IMG/VR virus record: IMGVR_UViG_3300022602_003284
Coordinates: 1 to 20,211 of that record
Source: a virus
Direction: 5' to 3' (one strand)
DNA length: 20,211 nucleotides
Shown here one piece after another: positions 19,632 to 20,211 of the stretch. The position numbers and the translations under genes were made by a program. Under the pieces are notes generated by a model. That model ran no database searches and was not told the origin of the DNA. It saw only the letters and a program-made list of their open reading frames with translations. Within the stretch, counting starts at the first letter, position 1. Each line of letters begins with the position of its first letter.

Positions 19632-20211
19632 ATGATACTTGCTATTCTTTTATTACTTTCCGGTCTTACCATTAGTGGTGTAGCCATTTACTACTCGGTC
19701 ATGGGACTCATGGCCATATTCTCAGCTGCCGCCGTACCAATTGCTATCATGGGCGTAAGCCTAGAAGTTGGTAAATTGGTAACTGCAAGTTGGGTTAAAG
19801 CACATTGGCCTCGCTTACCACTACTAATGAAATGGTATGCAATTGCCGCAGTCACAATCCTAATGATTATTACCAGTTTGGGTATCTTTGGTTTCTTGTC
19901 AAAGGCACACAGTGACCAAACCCTAGTATCAGGTGATGTACAAAGCAAGATTGCAATCTATGACGAAAAAATTAAAACTGCACGAGAAAACATTGAAGCC
20001 GACCGCAAGCAACTTAGACAAATGGATGAGGCAGTGGATCAAATCATGGCACGCTCAGATTCAGAAAAGGGAGCGGAGAAATCCACAACTATACGTCGAT
20101 CTCAGCAACGTGACCGAAACCTGCTTGTCAAGGACATTGAAGCCAACCAAGTCATCATTAGTCAGCTTAATGACCAATCGGCACCTGTTCGGGCTGAGAA
20201 CCGTAAGGTCG
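19632..20211 (+). CDS. Membrane protein with three TM helices and a coiled coil (partial, 3' end outside window)
   Basis: The frame opens at the ATG at 19632 and runs uninterrupted to the window end (193 residues seen). Residues 2-23 (ILAILLLLSGLTISGVAIYY), 25-45 (LMAIFSAAAVPIAIMGVSLE) and 69-90 (YAIAAVTILMIITSLGIFGF) are membrane helices. From about residue 98 the sequence is charged and heptad-like (KIAIYDEKIKTARENIEADR and onward), predicting a long coiled coil. This layout matches what I recall as the coil-containing protein conserved in marine T4-like phages, of unknown function. A role at the host inner membrane during infection or in lysis timing is possible. It has its own sigma70-like promoter. 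Confidence 0.75.
   Translation, partial: MILAILLLLSGLTISGVAIYYSVMGLMAIFSAAAVPIAIMGVSLEVGKLVTASWVKAHWPRLPLLMKWYAIAAVTILMIITSLGIFGFLSKAHSDQTLVSGDVQSKIAIYDEKIKTARENIEADRKQLRQMDEAVDQIMARSDSEKGAEKSTTIRRSQQRDRNLLVKDIEANQVIISQLNDQSAPVRAENRKV

Overview
The window looks like part of the genome of a tailed, T4-like (contractile-tail, myovirus-type) bacteriophage from an aquatic environment. The evidence is a phage-style mix of nucleotide-metabolism genes (class Ia ribonucleotide reductase nrdA and nrdB plus a glutaredoxin), DNA-processing and repair genes (a PD-(D/E)XK nuclease and the UV-damage endonuclease uvsE), virion genes (a PAAR spike-tip protein, a pectate-lyase-fold tailspike, a long repetitive fibre and small structural proteins), a secreted SleB-type cell-wall hydrolase, and two free-standing GIY-YIG homing endonucleases. 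Genes are packed with gaps of a few bases or with TAATG/ATGA overlaps. Several gene starts carry boxes resembling the T4 late promoter (core TAAATA). The host cannot be named from this sequence. No stretch longer than about 120 bp lacks a gene, and I see no tRNA, rRNA, CRISPR array or insertion sequence.

Layout. At the left edge (1-93) is the tail of a forward gene, overlapping tail-to-tail a reverse-strand SGNH-hydrolase-like gene (57-779). A 45-bp divergent promoter region (780-824) separates it from a forward run: RecB/MGME1-like nuclease (825-1535), a radical SAM enzyme with extra C-terminal cysteines (1535-2506), a tailspike with an Mtd_N-like head and a pectate-lyase beta-helix (2548-3690), and a 147-aa protein (3694-4137). 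Next is the deoxyribonucleotide block: nrdA (4147-6453), an AT-rich GIY-YIG homing endonuclease wedged in the operon (6490-7164), nrdB (7161-8288), a 104-aa unknown (8321-8635), glutaredoxin (8639-8884) and a 97-aa unknown (8887-9180). Virion and lysis genes follow: PAAR protein (9189-9494), a 620-aa structural candidate (9496-11358) and the exported SleB hydrolase (11480-12082). Then come a 74-aa unknown (12122-12346), a second radical SAM enzyme of the N-terminal-twitch type (12351-13655), an overlapping 128-aa unknown (13612-13998) and uvsE (14030-15112). A reverse-strand second GIY-YIG gene (15026-15670) overlaps the 3' end of uvsE. The right side holds small structural genes (15766-16449), a coupled basic/acidic protein pair (16460-17196), a 696-aa hexapeptide-repeat fibre (17203-19293), a cysteine-cluster protein (19295-19567) and the start of a three-TM coiled-coil membrane protein that runs off the window (19632 onward).

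How the genes work together. NrdA and NrdB reduce ribonucleotides for phage DNA synthesis, and the glutaredoxin probably re-reduces the C-terminal NrdA cysteine pair. UvsE repairs photodamage. PAAR, tailspike and fibre serve baseplate puncturing and host recognition, and SleB serves lysis. The two radical SAM enzymes have no assignable substrate; their location among virion genes makes post-translational modification a possibility only.

The most interesting signal is regulatory. At the first homing endonuclease (6461-6492) and at the structural gene at 15766 (also, weakly, at 8293-8320), a late-promoter-like box overlaps or abuts the left arm of an inverted repeat whose right arm covers the ribosome-binding or start region. 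Read-through mRNA could therefore fold and hide the start, whereas mRNA started at the late box would lack the left arm. This matches the known control of T4 lysozyme e and I-TevI. Several other genes have promoter boxes placed so that the predicted transcript starts at the AUG itself (leaderless).
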